Assembly: GCA_020446285.1 (NCBI GenBank) | Contig: JAGREZ010000430.1 | Location: 1-7,587, forward strand | From: Geminicoccaceae bacterium | GTDB taxonomy: Bacteria; Pseudomonadota; Alphaproteobacteria; Geminicoccales; Geminicoccaceae | Direction of reading: 5' to 3' | Length of the DNA stretch: 7,587 nucleotides | Part shown: positions 1 to 5,984 of the stretch, one piece after another | Numbering within the stretch: the stretch's first letter is position 1 | How the letters are laid out: each line of letters opens with the position of its first letter | Position numbers and translations under genes: made by a program | The notes under the pieces: model-generated | Seen by the model: the letters and a program-made list of their open reading frames with translations, nothing else | The model's database searches: none | Told to the model about the DNA's origin: nothing

Positions 1-138
1 CATATCTAACGCAAATTGAGCCAAAGAAAATTGCCTCCGGTGGGCACGCTCAGTTGCGAGATCGACATTCGTGACGGTATTCGCTGAGCTTTCGGCAGTA
101 TGAAAACTTACAAGGTTGCAAGTGGCACGTTCGGCCAT
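1..138 (-). CDS. N-terminus of an unidentified protein, cut by the window edge
   Basis: Forty-six codons read without a stop from an ATG at 138 to base 1, so only the N-terminus is present. It begins MAERATCNLVSFHT and continues through a polar stretch to a segment reading RRQFSLAQFALDM. An excellent AGGAGGG ribosome-binding site (142-148) lies four bases before the ATG. The gene starts 21 bp after the stop of the glycosyltransferase on the same strand, so it is probably the third gene of that operon and may also serve polysaccharide synthesis. No family can be recognised from this fragment. There is no signal peptide or clear membrane segment in the visible part. Its codons look less G/C-biased at the third position than those of its neighbours, though 46 codons is a small sample. 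That it is a real gene rests on the ribosome-binding site, the spacing and the open frame. Confidence 0.6.
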   Translation of the reverse strand, partial: MAERATCNLVSFHTAESSANTVTNVDLATERAHRRQFSLAQFALDM

Positions 139-141
139 TTG

Positions 142-148
142 CCCTCCT
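142..148 (-). promoter_or_regulatory. Strong ribosome-binding site of the left-edge gene
   Basis: The minus strand reads AGGAGGG, ending four bases before the ATG at 138. It is the closest match to the consensus in the window and is the main evidence that translation restarts here after the glycosyltransferase stop codon at 160-162. Confidence 0.65.
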
Positions 149-159
149 GAGGAATTCTG

Positions 160-1473
160 TCAGATATCTCTCCGTGCCTTCAGGATTTCTTCTTCCAGCA
201 GCAGGAATGGTCCTTCCCAGGTCCATTTCTGTTCGACGAAGCGGCGGCCGTTCTGGCCGAGTTCGGTGCGGCGTTGTTTGTCGTCGATGAGGGTGAGGAT
301 GGCGGCGGCCATGGCTTGCGGTTCGTCGGCGATGACGAGATCGCGGTCGGGTACGGCACCGATGCCCTCGTTGGCGACGCTGGTGCAGACCACGGGTCTG
401 GCCATGGCCAGGGCTTCGAGCAGCTTGTTCTGCAGGCCGGCGGCGGCGCGGATGGGAGCAATCGAGACGGTGGCGCGGGCGATCCATTCACCCGGATCGT
501 CGACCGTGCCGGTGACGGTGATGCCGTCCTTGCCGTTCATCGCGGTGAGTGCGGGTACCGGATCGCGGCCGACGAGATAGAGCCTGCCTTGCGGCCGAAC
601 CTTGCGGATGAGCGGCCAGACATGGGTGGTGAACCATTGCGCCGCCTCGACATTGGGGGCGTAGCGCATGACCCCGGACATCACCAGCGTTTCAGGTTCG
701 GCAAGCGCCGGGTCGGCGGGTTTGAACTGTTCGGTATCCACGCCGTGCGGGCCGAAGACGTGATTGTCGATCGGGGGCTCGCCGTGCTTGCGGCAGACAT
801 CGCGGATGGCGTTCACATCCTTGTTGCCGATGAGCACGGTGCGGGTGACGCCCTGCCAGATCTTCGCCTCGTAGCGGGCCATGCGCGCGCTCTCGAAGCG
901 GTAGAACAGCCGCTCGATCCAGCGCGGTGAGGTCTGCGACAGGCGTTCGGTGTTGAGCGTCTGTGCCAGTTGCAGGGCCATGAAACTCACCGGCACACGG
1001 TCCTTCACCGCATGCAGCACCTCGGCACTGCGGATGTAATAGGCGTAAGCGAGATCGTAAGCGTTCGCCGCCACCGCCTCTTGCGCCTTGCGCCTCTGCT
1101 CGCCACTGAGAAGAAGCCCGATCTGCAACGGCCAGCCGCGCAGCACGCCCCTGATGGCGTTGATCATGCTCTCCAGGCGCCCGAGCGTGACGATTTCCAC
1201 CCGCCGGCAGCGGCTCTGCAGCCACGCCATGTGATCCGCGCGCAGCGTCTGCCCCGGCGAGGCTAGCGTGATGAAATCGATCACATGGCCACGACTGTAA
1301 AAAAACTCGATGAGGTGGGAGACGGTGAGCTCGTCGCCTCTTGTCATCGGCAGCGGCGGACGGCTGTAGAGGAAGAGAATTTCCAGCCGTCGCGGCGCCT
1401 TGCCCGGATTCATCGGCCGCGGCACGCGATTGTAGCCCTGCTCCAGCCAGGGTTTTTCGTCAGTCTCGCCCAT
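160..1473 (-). CDS. GT4-type glycosyltransferase of the PEP-CTERM/EpsH1-associated family
   Basis: Predicted cytoplasmic or membrane-associated glycosyltransferase (437 aa) that would transfer a sugar from a nucleotide donor during exopolysaccharide assembly. The N-terminal Rossmann domain starts at about residue 30 (LEILFLYSRPPLPMTRGDE) and the C-terminal nucleotide-binding domain at about 260. Visible landmarks are HGVDTEQF (243-250), SGVMRYAPNVEAAQWF (266-281), YLVGRDP (299-305) and GLQNKLLEALAMARPVV (346-362). The last block resembles the GIQNKVLEAMAMG block I recall from TIGR03087, the sugar transferase of PEP-CTERM/EpsH1 systems. The usual first Glu of the GT4 EX7E motif is Gln or absent here; the second is Glu353. 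No signal peptide or membrane helix is seen. I chose the ATG at 1473 because GAGGG lies six bases or so upstream; the longer frame begins with TTG at 1494 inside the dehydrogenase gene. The stop of that gene is 1 bp upstream, so the two are probably translationally coupled. Donor and acceptor are unknown. Confidence 0.87.
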   Translation of the reverse strand: MGETDEKPWLEQGYNRVPRPMNPGKAPRRLEILFLYSRPPLPMTRGDELTVSHLIEFFYSRGHVIDFITLASPGQTLRADHMAWLQSRCRRVEIVTLGRLESMINAIRGVLRGWPLQIGLLLSGEQRRKAQEAVAANAYDLAYAYYIRSAEVLHAVKDRVPVSFMALQLAQTLNTERLSQTSPRWIERLFYRFESARMARYEAKIWQGVTRTVLIGNKDVNAIRDVCRKHGEPPIDNHVFGPHGVDTEQFKPADPALAEPETLVMSGVMRYAPNVEAAQWFTTHVWPLIRKVRPQGRLYLVGRDPVPALTAMNGKDGITVTGTVDDPGEWIARATVSIAPIRAAAGLQNKLLEALAMARPVVCTSVANEGIGAVPDRDLVIADEPQAMAAAILTLIDDKQRRTELGQNGRRFVEQKWTWEGPFLLLEEEILKARRDI

Positions 1474-1474
1474 C

Positions 1475-2773
1475 TCAGCCCTCGCCGAGATCAAGGCCGA
1501 GGCGGTTCATGTTGATGACCCGTGGATCCTTCAAAATCTCGTCCGGCAGGTGCTTCATGGTCTTGCCCAGCACGATCACCTTCGCCGCTCTCGCCGCCTC
1601 GGCAGGATCGTCGACCATGCGATCGATGATGACGTTCTGGTGCTCCACACCCAGCGCAAAATTGACGCCGATCAGGCGCGAGGGGTCGAGATCGGGATCA
1701 TGCACGGCAAGATCGTAACCGCCCTCGAGCAGCAGTTCGGCCAGATCGAGCAGCGGGCTGTTGCGCAGATCGTCGGTGCCGGCCTTGAACGACAGACCCA
1801 GCAGCAGCACCGGCCCCGGTGCCGGCGCGCGCCGCTTGATCGCCTGCAGGATCCAGGAGAGATGCATCGCATTGCTCTCGCGCGCGCCGCTCAGCACCGG
1901 CACGGAGAGATTGGCATCGCGGGCAATGGCCAGCATCGCCCCCAGATCCTTCGGCAGACAGGAGCCGCCGAAGGGGCCGCCCGGGCGCAGGTAATAGGGC
2001 GAGATGTTGAGCTTGGTGTCGGCGAGGAAAAGATCGGCGACGCTCTGCGGGTCGATGTTTTTCGACAGGGCGATGCGGCCGATCTCGTTGGCGAACGCCA
2101 CCTTGAGCGCATGAAAGCTGTTGTCGACCATCTTCGCCATCTCGGCGGTGCCGAACGGCACCTCGAACACCGGTGCCTCGATGCCGTCATAGATGCCCAT
2201 GAGCTTCTTCGTCAGGCCCGGCTCGCGCTCGCCGATGACGATCTTGGGCGGCGAGAAATAATCCTTCACCGCCGTCGATTCGCGCAGGAATTCCGGATTG
2301 AAGGCGATCTCGTAGAGACGGCCGGGCTCCTCGCCGCTTGCCGCCTTCAGCGTCGGTGCGACCAGCCGGTCGATGGTGCCGGGCGGCATGGTGCTGCGGA
2401 AGACGAGCAGAAGCGGCGCCTTTGCCGGATCGCGCTTCTTCACCGTCTGGCCGAGCTGGCGGGAAACTTCGAGGAGATGGGTCAGATCGAGCTTGCCGTC
2501 GGCGCGGGACGGCGTGCCGACACAGATGATGACCAGATCGAGCTCATACAGATAGGCATCGATGCTGTTGTCGCTGCGCACCAGCCCCTTTCTCACGCCC
2601 TCCTGCAGCAGATCCTCCACACCGGGCTCGACCACCGGCGAGCGGCCCTCGCCGATGGCGCGGATCTTTTCCGGATTGATGTCGATGCCGAGAACGCGAT
2701 GGCCGTCCTTCACCAGACAGGCAGCGGTGGTCGTCCCGACATAACCGAGACCGAGAATGGCGATATCGAGCAA
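1475..2773 (-). CDS. GDP-mannose 6-dehydrogenase (AlgD type) / UDP-glucose 6-dehydrogenase family
   Basis: NAD-dependent four-electron oxidation of a nucleotide sugar (GDP-mannose to GDP-mannuronate, or UDP-glucose to UDP-glucuronate) in the cytoplasm, giving the activated uronic acid for an acidic polysaccharide. At 432 aa it is normal length. The N-terminal Rossmann domain has GLGYVG (8-13) and the NAD-site Asp in VLGIDINPEK. Next come CVGTPS (84-89) and FNPEFLRES (158-166). The catalytic Cys272 lies in FGGSCLPKD, and the C-terminal nucleotide domain has GLSFKAGTDDLRNSP (326-340). SCLPKD with Leu, RPGGPFGGSC and the KAGTDDLR block match Pseudomonas AlgD as I recall it better than typical UDP-glucose dehydrogenases, so GDP-mannose is the favoured substrate. 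No ATG lies near the start. I chose the TTG at 2773, giving MLDIAILGLGYVG as in family members, because GGAG sits six bases upstream. A TTG at 2785 is possible but has no ribosome-binding site. It appears to be the first gene of its operon. Confidence 0.92.
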   Translation of the reverse strand: MLDIAILGLGYVGTTTAACLVKDGHRVLGIDINPEKIRAIGEGRSPVVEPGVEDLLQEGVRKGLVRSDNSIDAYLYELDLVIICVGTPSRADGKLDLTHLLEVSRQLGQTVKKRDPAKAPLLLVFRSTMPPGTIDRLVAPTLKAASGEEPGRLYEIAFNPEFLRESTAVKDYFSPPKIVIGEREPGLTKKLMGIYDGIEAPVFEVPFGTAEMAKMVDNSFHALKVAFANEIGRIALSKNIDPQSVADLFLADTKLNISPYYLRPGGPFGGSCLPKDLGAMLAIARDANLSVPVLSGARESNAMHLSWILQAIKRRAPAPGPVLLLGLSFKAGTDDLRNSPLLDLAELLLEGGYDLAVHDPDLDPSRLIGVNFALGVEHQNVIIDRMVDDPAEAARAAKVIVLGKTMKHLPDEILKDPRVINMNRLGLDLGEG

Positions 2774-3115
2774 GAAACTCTCCAAACGAGGCGTCGACCG
2801 TCACCCGCAAAGGCAGGTCCCGGGCCTGATGGCAAGGGGCCGATGGCTCCCCGCGAACGCCCGACCGTCTAGCAGCTTCGCGCCTGTCGACAAAGCGCAT
2901 CCGGGCCGCATTCCCGGCAAAGATGCAACCGATCACCCTCGGCAGCGTGTCGACTGAAATGCCCGTTGCGTGATTCGCTCTCCAGGTGATGAAGACGCAG
3001 ATGCATGAGCCCGGGTCGACAGGATGAGTTGCTGGTGGGGTCCTTCGAGGGGATCGACAGCAGGCGCTGTACCGAATTCAGGCCTTTTCCGGGACTTCCG
3101 TTTGCCGGATCGCCG
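2774..3115. other. Intergenic region between the tolC-like gene and the dehydrogenase
   Basis: These 342 bases hold no convincing gene on either strand. The region must contain the 3' end of the tolC-like transcript and probably the promoter of the dehydrogenase operon, but I could not find a convincing -35/-10 pair. Small hairpins exist: ACAGC/GCTGT at 3057-3070, and CCGGG/CCCGG at 2901-2917 flanked by GCATC/GATGC. None has a following T-run, so none is called a terminator. GTCGAC occurs four times (2793, 2886, 2949, 3015). Confidence 0.6.
2780..2783 (-). promoter_or_regulatory. Ribosome-binding site fixing the TTG start of the dehydrogenase
   Basis: GGAG on the minus strand, followed by six bases and TTG at 2773. 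It overlaps the alternative upstream TTG (2783-2785), which has no such site. The choice gives a protein starting three residues before the Rossmann beta-strand. Confidence 0.55.
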
Positions 3116-4531
3116 TTACCGGCTTTCGGGGTTCTCGCCGATGCCGGTGCCGATATCGAGGATCCGGCAGTTTGTGGAGGCCATGATGCGGCCGCGCATG
3201 TCGTCTCCGGTCCCTTCGAGGTTCAACGCCTGCGGCGTGAGCTGGCCGGTTTCGGCGAGAACGCTGTAGGCATTGACGACGCGATCGCGCAGGGCGCTCT
3301 CGAGTGCCACCTGCGAATTGAAGAGTTCCTGCTGCGCGTCGAGTTCGTCGAGAATGAGACGGGTGCCGCCGACTACTTCGCGCTCCACGCCATCGAGTGC
3401 GGCCCTGTTCGCCTCGACCTGAAGCGTGAGCTGCTGGACCCGCCATTCGGCTGCCTGCCACTGGCGGAAGCCACGGGTGATCCGGTCGGTGACATCCCGG
3501 CGGAGATTCTCGAGCTGATTGCGCCGCTGGATGCGAACCTGTTTCGACTGCCGGACGGCGGCATGCTCGCCGCCACCCTGATAGAGCGGCACCCGCAACT
3601 GGAGCTGGACCCTCGCATCACGCTGCCGGTCGATGAGGACCGTCGGATCGTCGGAATATTCCAGCGCCGCCACCGCGTCGAGGCGGGGGAGCAGATCGGC
3701 CGTCGACGCATCGATATCGGCATCCGCCCGCGCCACCTGGGCGATCGCCGCGACCACCTCGTAATTGTTGTCGACCAGTTCGAGCGCGCGTTCGAGCGTT
3801 TCGGCCGGAACGGTCGGCTCGACTGCCTCGAGATCGACCGGAGCCTCGCCGACGACCGCCCGGAAATCGGCGACCGATCCCTGGTAATTGGCCTGCGCCT
3901 GGGCCAGATCGGCGCGCGCCTGCGCCAGCCGCGCCTCGGCCTGGCTGGAATCGGTCCGGGTCGCCTCGCCGACCCTGCGCCGCTTGCCCGTGGCGACGAG
4001 CTGCTCCTCGAGGCGGGTGACATTGCCACCGGCGGCATCGAGCACCTTCTGGTCGCGCAGGAGATTGGCATAGACCGTGACCCCGTCGAACAGGAGGTCG
4101 CTGGCGGTGAAATCGAAGACCGCCTTTTCCCGCTCGGTCTGGTGGCGCGCGCTTCGCACCGTGGCCTCGGTACGGCCGCCGCGATAGATGTTCTGTTCGA
4201 GAGAGAGGGAAATCTCGCTGGTCTGCAGATTGTCGCTCCGGTCCTGCTGCCCCTGCTCGAACGAGAAGTCGGTGTAGCCGGACGTGCCCTGGACGATCAG
4301 GCTCGGGCGATAGCCGCCACAGGCGATGGCGATATTCTCCTCGACCGCGCGCAGCTGACGGAAACTGCCGTCGAGGCGCGGGCTGGTGAGATAGGTCGTG
4401 GCGAGAACGTCCCTCAGTCCCCGGGCGGCGGCATCCGGAGCGAAGGCGGTTGCGGCCGGCAGGGCGAGAAGGGCGGCAGCACACAGGAAGGCACGCTGCG
4501 CGGATGACGGGCGGAGCCATTCGGGAACCAT
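3116..4531 (-). CDS. TolC-family outer-membrane channel of a type I secretion system
   Basis: Predicted trimeric outer-membrane channel that would connect with an inner-membrane ABC transporter and adaptor to export a substrate such as an RTX protein. At 471 aa it has the usual length. Residues 13-36 form a signal peptide (AFLCAAALLALPAATAFA, possible cleavage after A36). The mature part opens with the family hallmark LRDVLATTYLTSPRLDGSFRQL and then EENIAIACGGYRPSL. It contains the two expected long helical halves: one with SLEQNIYRGGRTEATVRSA and LEEQLVATGKRRRVGEATRTD, the second with LQLRVPLYQGGGEHAAVRQSK and VVGGTRLILDELDAQQEL. The start is uncertain. ATG 4531 leaves a normal signal peptide but has a poor ribosome-binding site. 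TTG 4570 has GGGGGA eight bases upstream and would add 13 residues. ATG 4705 is unlikely because it lies in a strong inverted repeat. The gene lies downstream of the RTX gene on the same strand. No transporter or adaptor gene is visible. Confidence 0.9.
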   Translation of the reverse strand: MVPEWLRPSSAQRAFLCAAALLALPAATAFAPDAAARGLRDVLATTYLTSPRLDGSFRQLRAVEENIAIACGGYRPSLIVQGTSGYTDFSFEQGQQDRSDNLQTSEISLSLEQNIYRGGRTEATVRSARHQTEREKAVFDFTASDLLFDGVTVYANLLRDQKVLDAAGGNVTRLEEQLVATGKRRRVGEATRTDSSQAEARLAQARADLAQAQANYQGSVADFRAVVGEAPVDLEAVEPTVPAETLERALELVDNNYEVVAAIAQVARADADIDASTADLLPRLDAVAALEYSDDPTVLIDRQRDARVQLQLRVPLYQGGGEHAAVRQSKQVRIQRRNQLENLRRDVTDRITRGFRQWQAAEWRVQQLTLQVEANRAALDGVEREVVGGTRLILDELDAQQELFNSQVALESALRDRVVNAYSVLAETGQLTPQALNLEGTGDDMRGRIMASTNCRILDIGTGIGENPESR

Positions 4532-4578
4532 CCCGCCGAACGTCGCTGTCCGGACATGTGAAGTCTTCAAAATCCGCT

Positions 4579-4584
4579 TCCCCC
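4579..4584 (-). promoter_or_regulatory. Possible ribosome-binding site for an alternative TTG start of the TolC-like protein
   Basis: GGGGGA on the minus strand, eight bases before an in-frame TTG at 4568-4570. If used, the TolC-like protein gains MKTSHVRTATFGG before the ATG-encoded Met, making a long but workable signal-peptide n-region. It is a better site than anything in front of ATG 4531. Confidence 0.3.
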
Positions 4585-4596
4585 GCAATATCCTGC

Positions 4597-4706
4597 CATG
4601 ACCTGCCGGCCCGTTCTTGAGCGAATCCCGCTCCCGGTCAAGCATCTCCTCCGCGGCAGGCGCCGGAATGCACCGGAGAACGGGCTGGATTTTCACACAG
4701 GTCATG
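4597..4706 (-). repeat. 110-base interrupted inverted repeat, candidate structured RNA or palindromic element
   Basis: Outer arms CATGACCTG (4597-4605) and CAGGTCATG (4698-4706) pair perfectly. Directly inside, 4606-4617 (CCGGCCCGTTCT) pairs with 4677-4688 (AGAACGGGCTGG) with a single non-Watson-Crick position. The two stems are contiguous on the left and separated by nine bases (ATTTTCACA) on the right. Inside lie a GAGCG/CGCTC hairpin (4619-4633) and a second arm, CCGGT/ACCGG (4634-4638 with 4672-4676) then GCAT/ATGC (4642-4645 with 4668-4671), capped by CGGC-AGGC-GCCG (4654-4665). Together these make a compact three-way junction with almost no unpaired bases at the junction. It lies between the RTX and tolC-like genes and would be in their shared transcript or in the tolC leader; strand is assigned on that basis. 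No T-run follows, so it is not a standard terminator. Confidence 0.6.
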
Positions 4707-4762
4707 CGGCGGGCAGCGACCGGTATGGCCGGATCGCCACCCGCCGGGTCATTCGGGAGTGA

Positions 4763-5530
4763 TCAGCCGACAGCCGAGAACGGATCCTCGACACCGAAGA
4801 AGACCCCGGCATTGACCTTGATATCGGACAATTGCAGCTCATTTCCCATCACGATGACCTTGCCGACCCTGTCACCATCATGGGCACCGCCATTGCCACC
4901 CTGGTTGCTGACGAACCTGATGATGCTGTCGATGGCGCCATCGCCGTTCACATCGCGGTGAACGACAGCCTTCGCCTCGACCGTATGCCCCTGGAAGACC
5001 AGGCGGTCGCCCTCGTCCGGATCGTAGTCGAGCAGGCGCTTGGTGCCGATGGTCTCGACCCAGTGGTCGTGGACATTGCCATTCTCGCCGGCCACACCGT
5101 TCATGCTGTAGTCGACATTGCCACTGGCATCGCGATGCTTGTCGAGGATCTCGTCCTTCGCATCGATCAGCCAGCGGAAGATGAAGGTATCCGCCCCCTC
5201 ACCGCCGATCAGGACATCATTGTCATTGAGCGGTTCATCCTGATTGACCCGGGCATTCGCATCCTGCTGCGGCGTCGGCTCGCCGCCCCAGGAAAAGGCC
5301 ATGAGCCGGTCATCACCCTCACCGCCATCGAGACGATCGCGACCTGCGCCACCTTCGAGGACATCATTGCCGTCCCCGCCGAACAGGCGGTCATTGCCGT
5401 CTCCGCCCATCAGCCGGTCGACGCCGTCATTGCCGAAAAGACGGTCATTGCCGTCCTGCCCCATGATCCGGTCGCCGCCATCCGTGCCACGCAGTTTTTC
5501 AGCACCATCCGTGCCGATGATACGAGCCAT
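4763..5530 (-). CDS. Short RTX calcium-binding protein, probable type I secretion substrate
   Basis: Predicted extracellular Ca2+-binding protein of 255 aa. Residues 6-77 are eight tandem nonapeptides of the form GGDGNDRLF, the RTX beta-roll. A ninth partial repeat (DVLIGGEGADTFIF, 105-118) follows a proline/asparagine-rich linker (82-104). From about 119 to 235 there is a distinct domain (DAKDEILDKHRDASGNVDY, VAGENGNVHDHWVETIG, LDYDPDEGDRLVFQGHTVEA) that I recall from other alphaproteobacterial RTX proteins but cannot name. It contains an EF-hand-like loop, DVNGDGAID (193-201). There is no Sec signal peptide, and the C-terminus (VFFGVEDPFSAVG) is compatible with an uncleaved type I secretion signal. 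The ATG at 5530 has GGAG eight bases upstream. The tolC-like gene lies downstream on the same strand, supporting export by that route. There is no protease, lipase or other catalytic motif, so its role may be structural or polysaccharide binding. Confidence 0.88.
   Translation of the reverse strand: MARIIGTDGAEKLRGTDGGDRIMGQDGNDRLFGNDGVDRLMGGDGNDRLFGGDGNDVLEGGAGRDRLDGGEGDDRLMAFSWGGEPTPQQDANARVNQDEPLNDNDVLIGGEGADTFIFRWLIDAKDEILDKHRDASGNVDYSMNGVAGENGNVHDHWVETIGTKRLLDYDPDEGDRLVFQGHTVEAKAVVHRDVNGDGAIDSIIRFVSNQGGNGGAHDGDRVGKVIVMGNELQLSDIKVNAGVFFGVEDPFSAVG
5300..5515 (-). repeat. Eight tandem 27-bp repeats encoding the RTX beta-roll
   Basis: Eight imperfect 27-bp units encode the nonapeptides at residues 6-77 of the RTX protein. 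Units 3 to 6 (GQDGNDRLF, GNDGVDRLM, GGDGNDRLF, GGDGNDVLE) are the most alike, suggesting recent unit duplication. The first two units are the most degenerate, with Thr at the second position. Confidence 0.85.
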
Positions 5531-5538
5531 GTACAGTT

Positions 5539-5542
5539 CTCC
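5539..5542 (-). promoter_or_regulatory. Ribosome-binding site of the RTX gene
   Basis: GGAG on the minus strand (within CGGAGAAC), eight bases before the ATG at 5530. It supports this start, which places the first RTX repeat at residue 6. Confidence 0.6.
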
Positions 5543-5579
5543 GTGATTGGTATGTATTTTTGATTGAGATGGGACACTT

Positions 5580-5608
5580 CATATAAACTTATAGGCGTAC
5601 AAAATCAA
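5580..5608 (-). promoter_or_regulatory. Sigma70-like promoter of the RTX gene
   Basis: On the minus strand TTGATT (5603-5608) and TATATG (5580-5585) are separated by exactly 17 bases, inside the most AT-rich stretch of the window. Transcription would start near 5573, giving a leader of about 40 bases. A second TATAAG overlaps the spacer. This is prediction from sequence only. Confidence 0.55.
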
Positions 5609-5860
5609 AGCTGGAACCGTTTCACGAGAGAGACCTTTCCACGGAACCCGACGTACAAGCCTTCATTCCCGTTCCAGGCATGCCCTCGCCCCCGCATCCG
5701 GCAGAAAACCGGACTGATACAAAAAATCCGGGAATAAGGCAGGCGTATCCCTCGTCCGTCTAGTGAACCGTGAAAGTTGAGTTTTCGGCGAAGCCTAATT
5801 CACCTTTCGCGTCAAAACCCAATGAAGTTGCGAGCAGCCGGACCTGAGCGGGAAAAAGCA
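5609..5860. other. Divergent intergenic region upstream of the beta-helix gene
   Basis: No gene is supported here. It must hold the promoter of the plus-strand beta-helix gene, but I found no pair of boxes with proper spacing. Small dyads are present: TCCGG/CCGGA (5697-5713), and CGTGAAAG paired with CTTTCGCG allowing one G-T pair (5769-5776 with 5804-5811). The latter encloses GGC-GAA-GCC (5787-5795). Confidence 0.45.
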
Positions 5861-5882
5861 GTTCATGATCATATCGTTCCGC

Positions 5883-5936
5883 GTCCTGCGGTCAGGACAC
5901 AGATCGTGTCCTGACAGCGTGCGCTCCGTGCGCACG
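5883..5936 (+). promoter_or_regulatory. Tandem and mutually exclusive hairpins upstream of the beta-helix gene
   Basis: A perfect 10-bp inverted repeat, GTCAGGACAC (5891-5900) and GTGTCCTGAC (5906-5915), has a 5-base loop. It is followed at once by CGTGCGC/GCGCACG (5918-5924, 5930-5936), also with a 5-base loop. The CAGGAC at 5893-5898 can instead pair with an upstream GTCCTG (5883-5888) across a 4-base loop, so two alternative folds exist. The set ends 34 bases before the ribosome-binding site. It could be an operator dyad, an mRNA-stabilising leader or a switch. No T-run marks it as a terminator. Confidence 0.5.
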
Positions 5937-5970
5937 AACCGGTACAGCCGCATGTTCCCCCAGCTACGCG

Positions 5971-5978
5971 AGAAAGGA
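5971..5978 (+). promoter_or_regulatory. Ribosome-binding site of the beta-helix gene
   Basis: AGAAAGGA lies six bases before the ATG at 5985. It favours this start over the in-frame ATG at 5865, which would put 40 residues and both hairpins in front of the signal peptide. Confidence 0.6.
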
Positions 5979-5984
5979 TGCCAT

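Noticed and set aside
1550..2872. A 440-residue plus-strand frame opposite the dehydrogenase
   Set aside because: It is a shadow of the dehydrogenase, which has all catalytic motifs. The antisense translation is His/Arg-rich without domain signatures.
3005..4507. A 500-residue open frame on the plus strand opposite the tolC-like gene
   Set aside because: It is antisense to a clear TolC-family protein with signal peptide and family motifs. High-GC codon bias opens such shadow frames, and its translation shows no recognisable domain.
4532..4705. A 58-residue N-terminal extension of the TolC-like protein from ATG 4705
   Set aside because: It would bury the signal peptide deep in the protein, has no ribosome-binding site, and runs through the structured inverted repeat.
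4598..4762. A 54-codon plus-strand ORF starting MTCRPVLERIPLP
   Set aside because: It has no ribosome-binding site and starts within an arm of the inverted repeat. Its first codons mirror those of the minus-strand frame at 4705 only because the arms are complementary.
5300..5515. Regular short repeats that could suggest a CRISPR array
   Set aside because: The 27-bp units are contiguous without spacers and encode in-frame RTX nonapeptides.
5697..5735. Hairpin TCCGG/CCGGA near an A-run as a terminator
   Set aside because: The stem is only five pairs, and on neither strand does a T-run directly follow it.
5865..5984. A 40-residue N-terminal extension of the beta-helix protein
   Set aside because: The signal peptide and the AGAAAGGA site both fit ATG 5985. 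The extension would run through the hairpin cluster.
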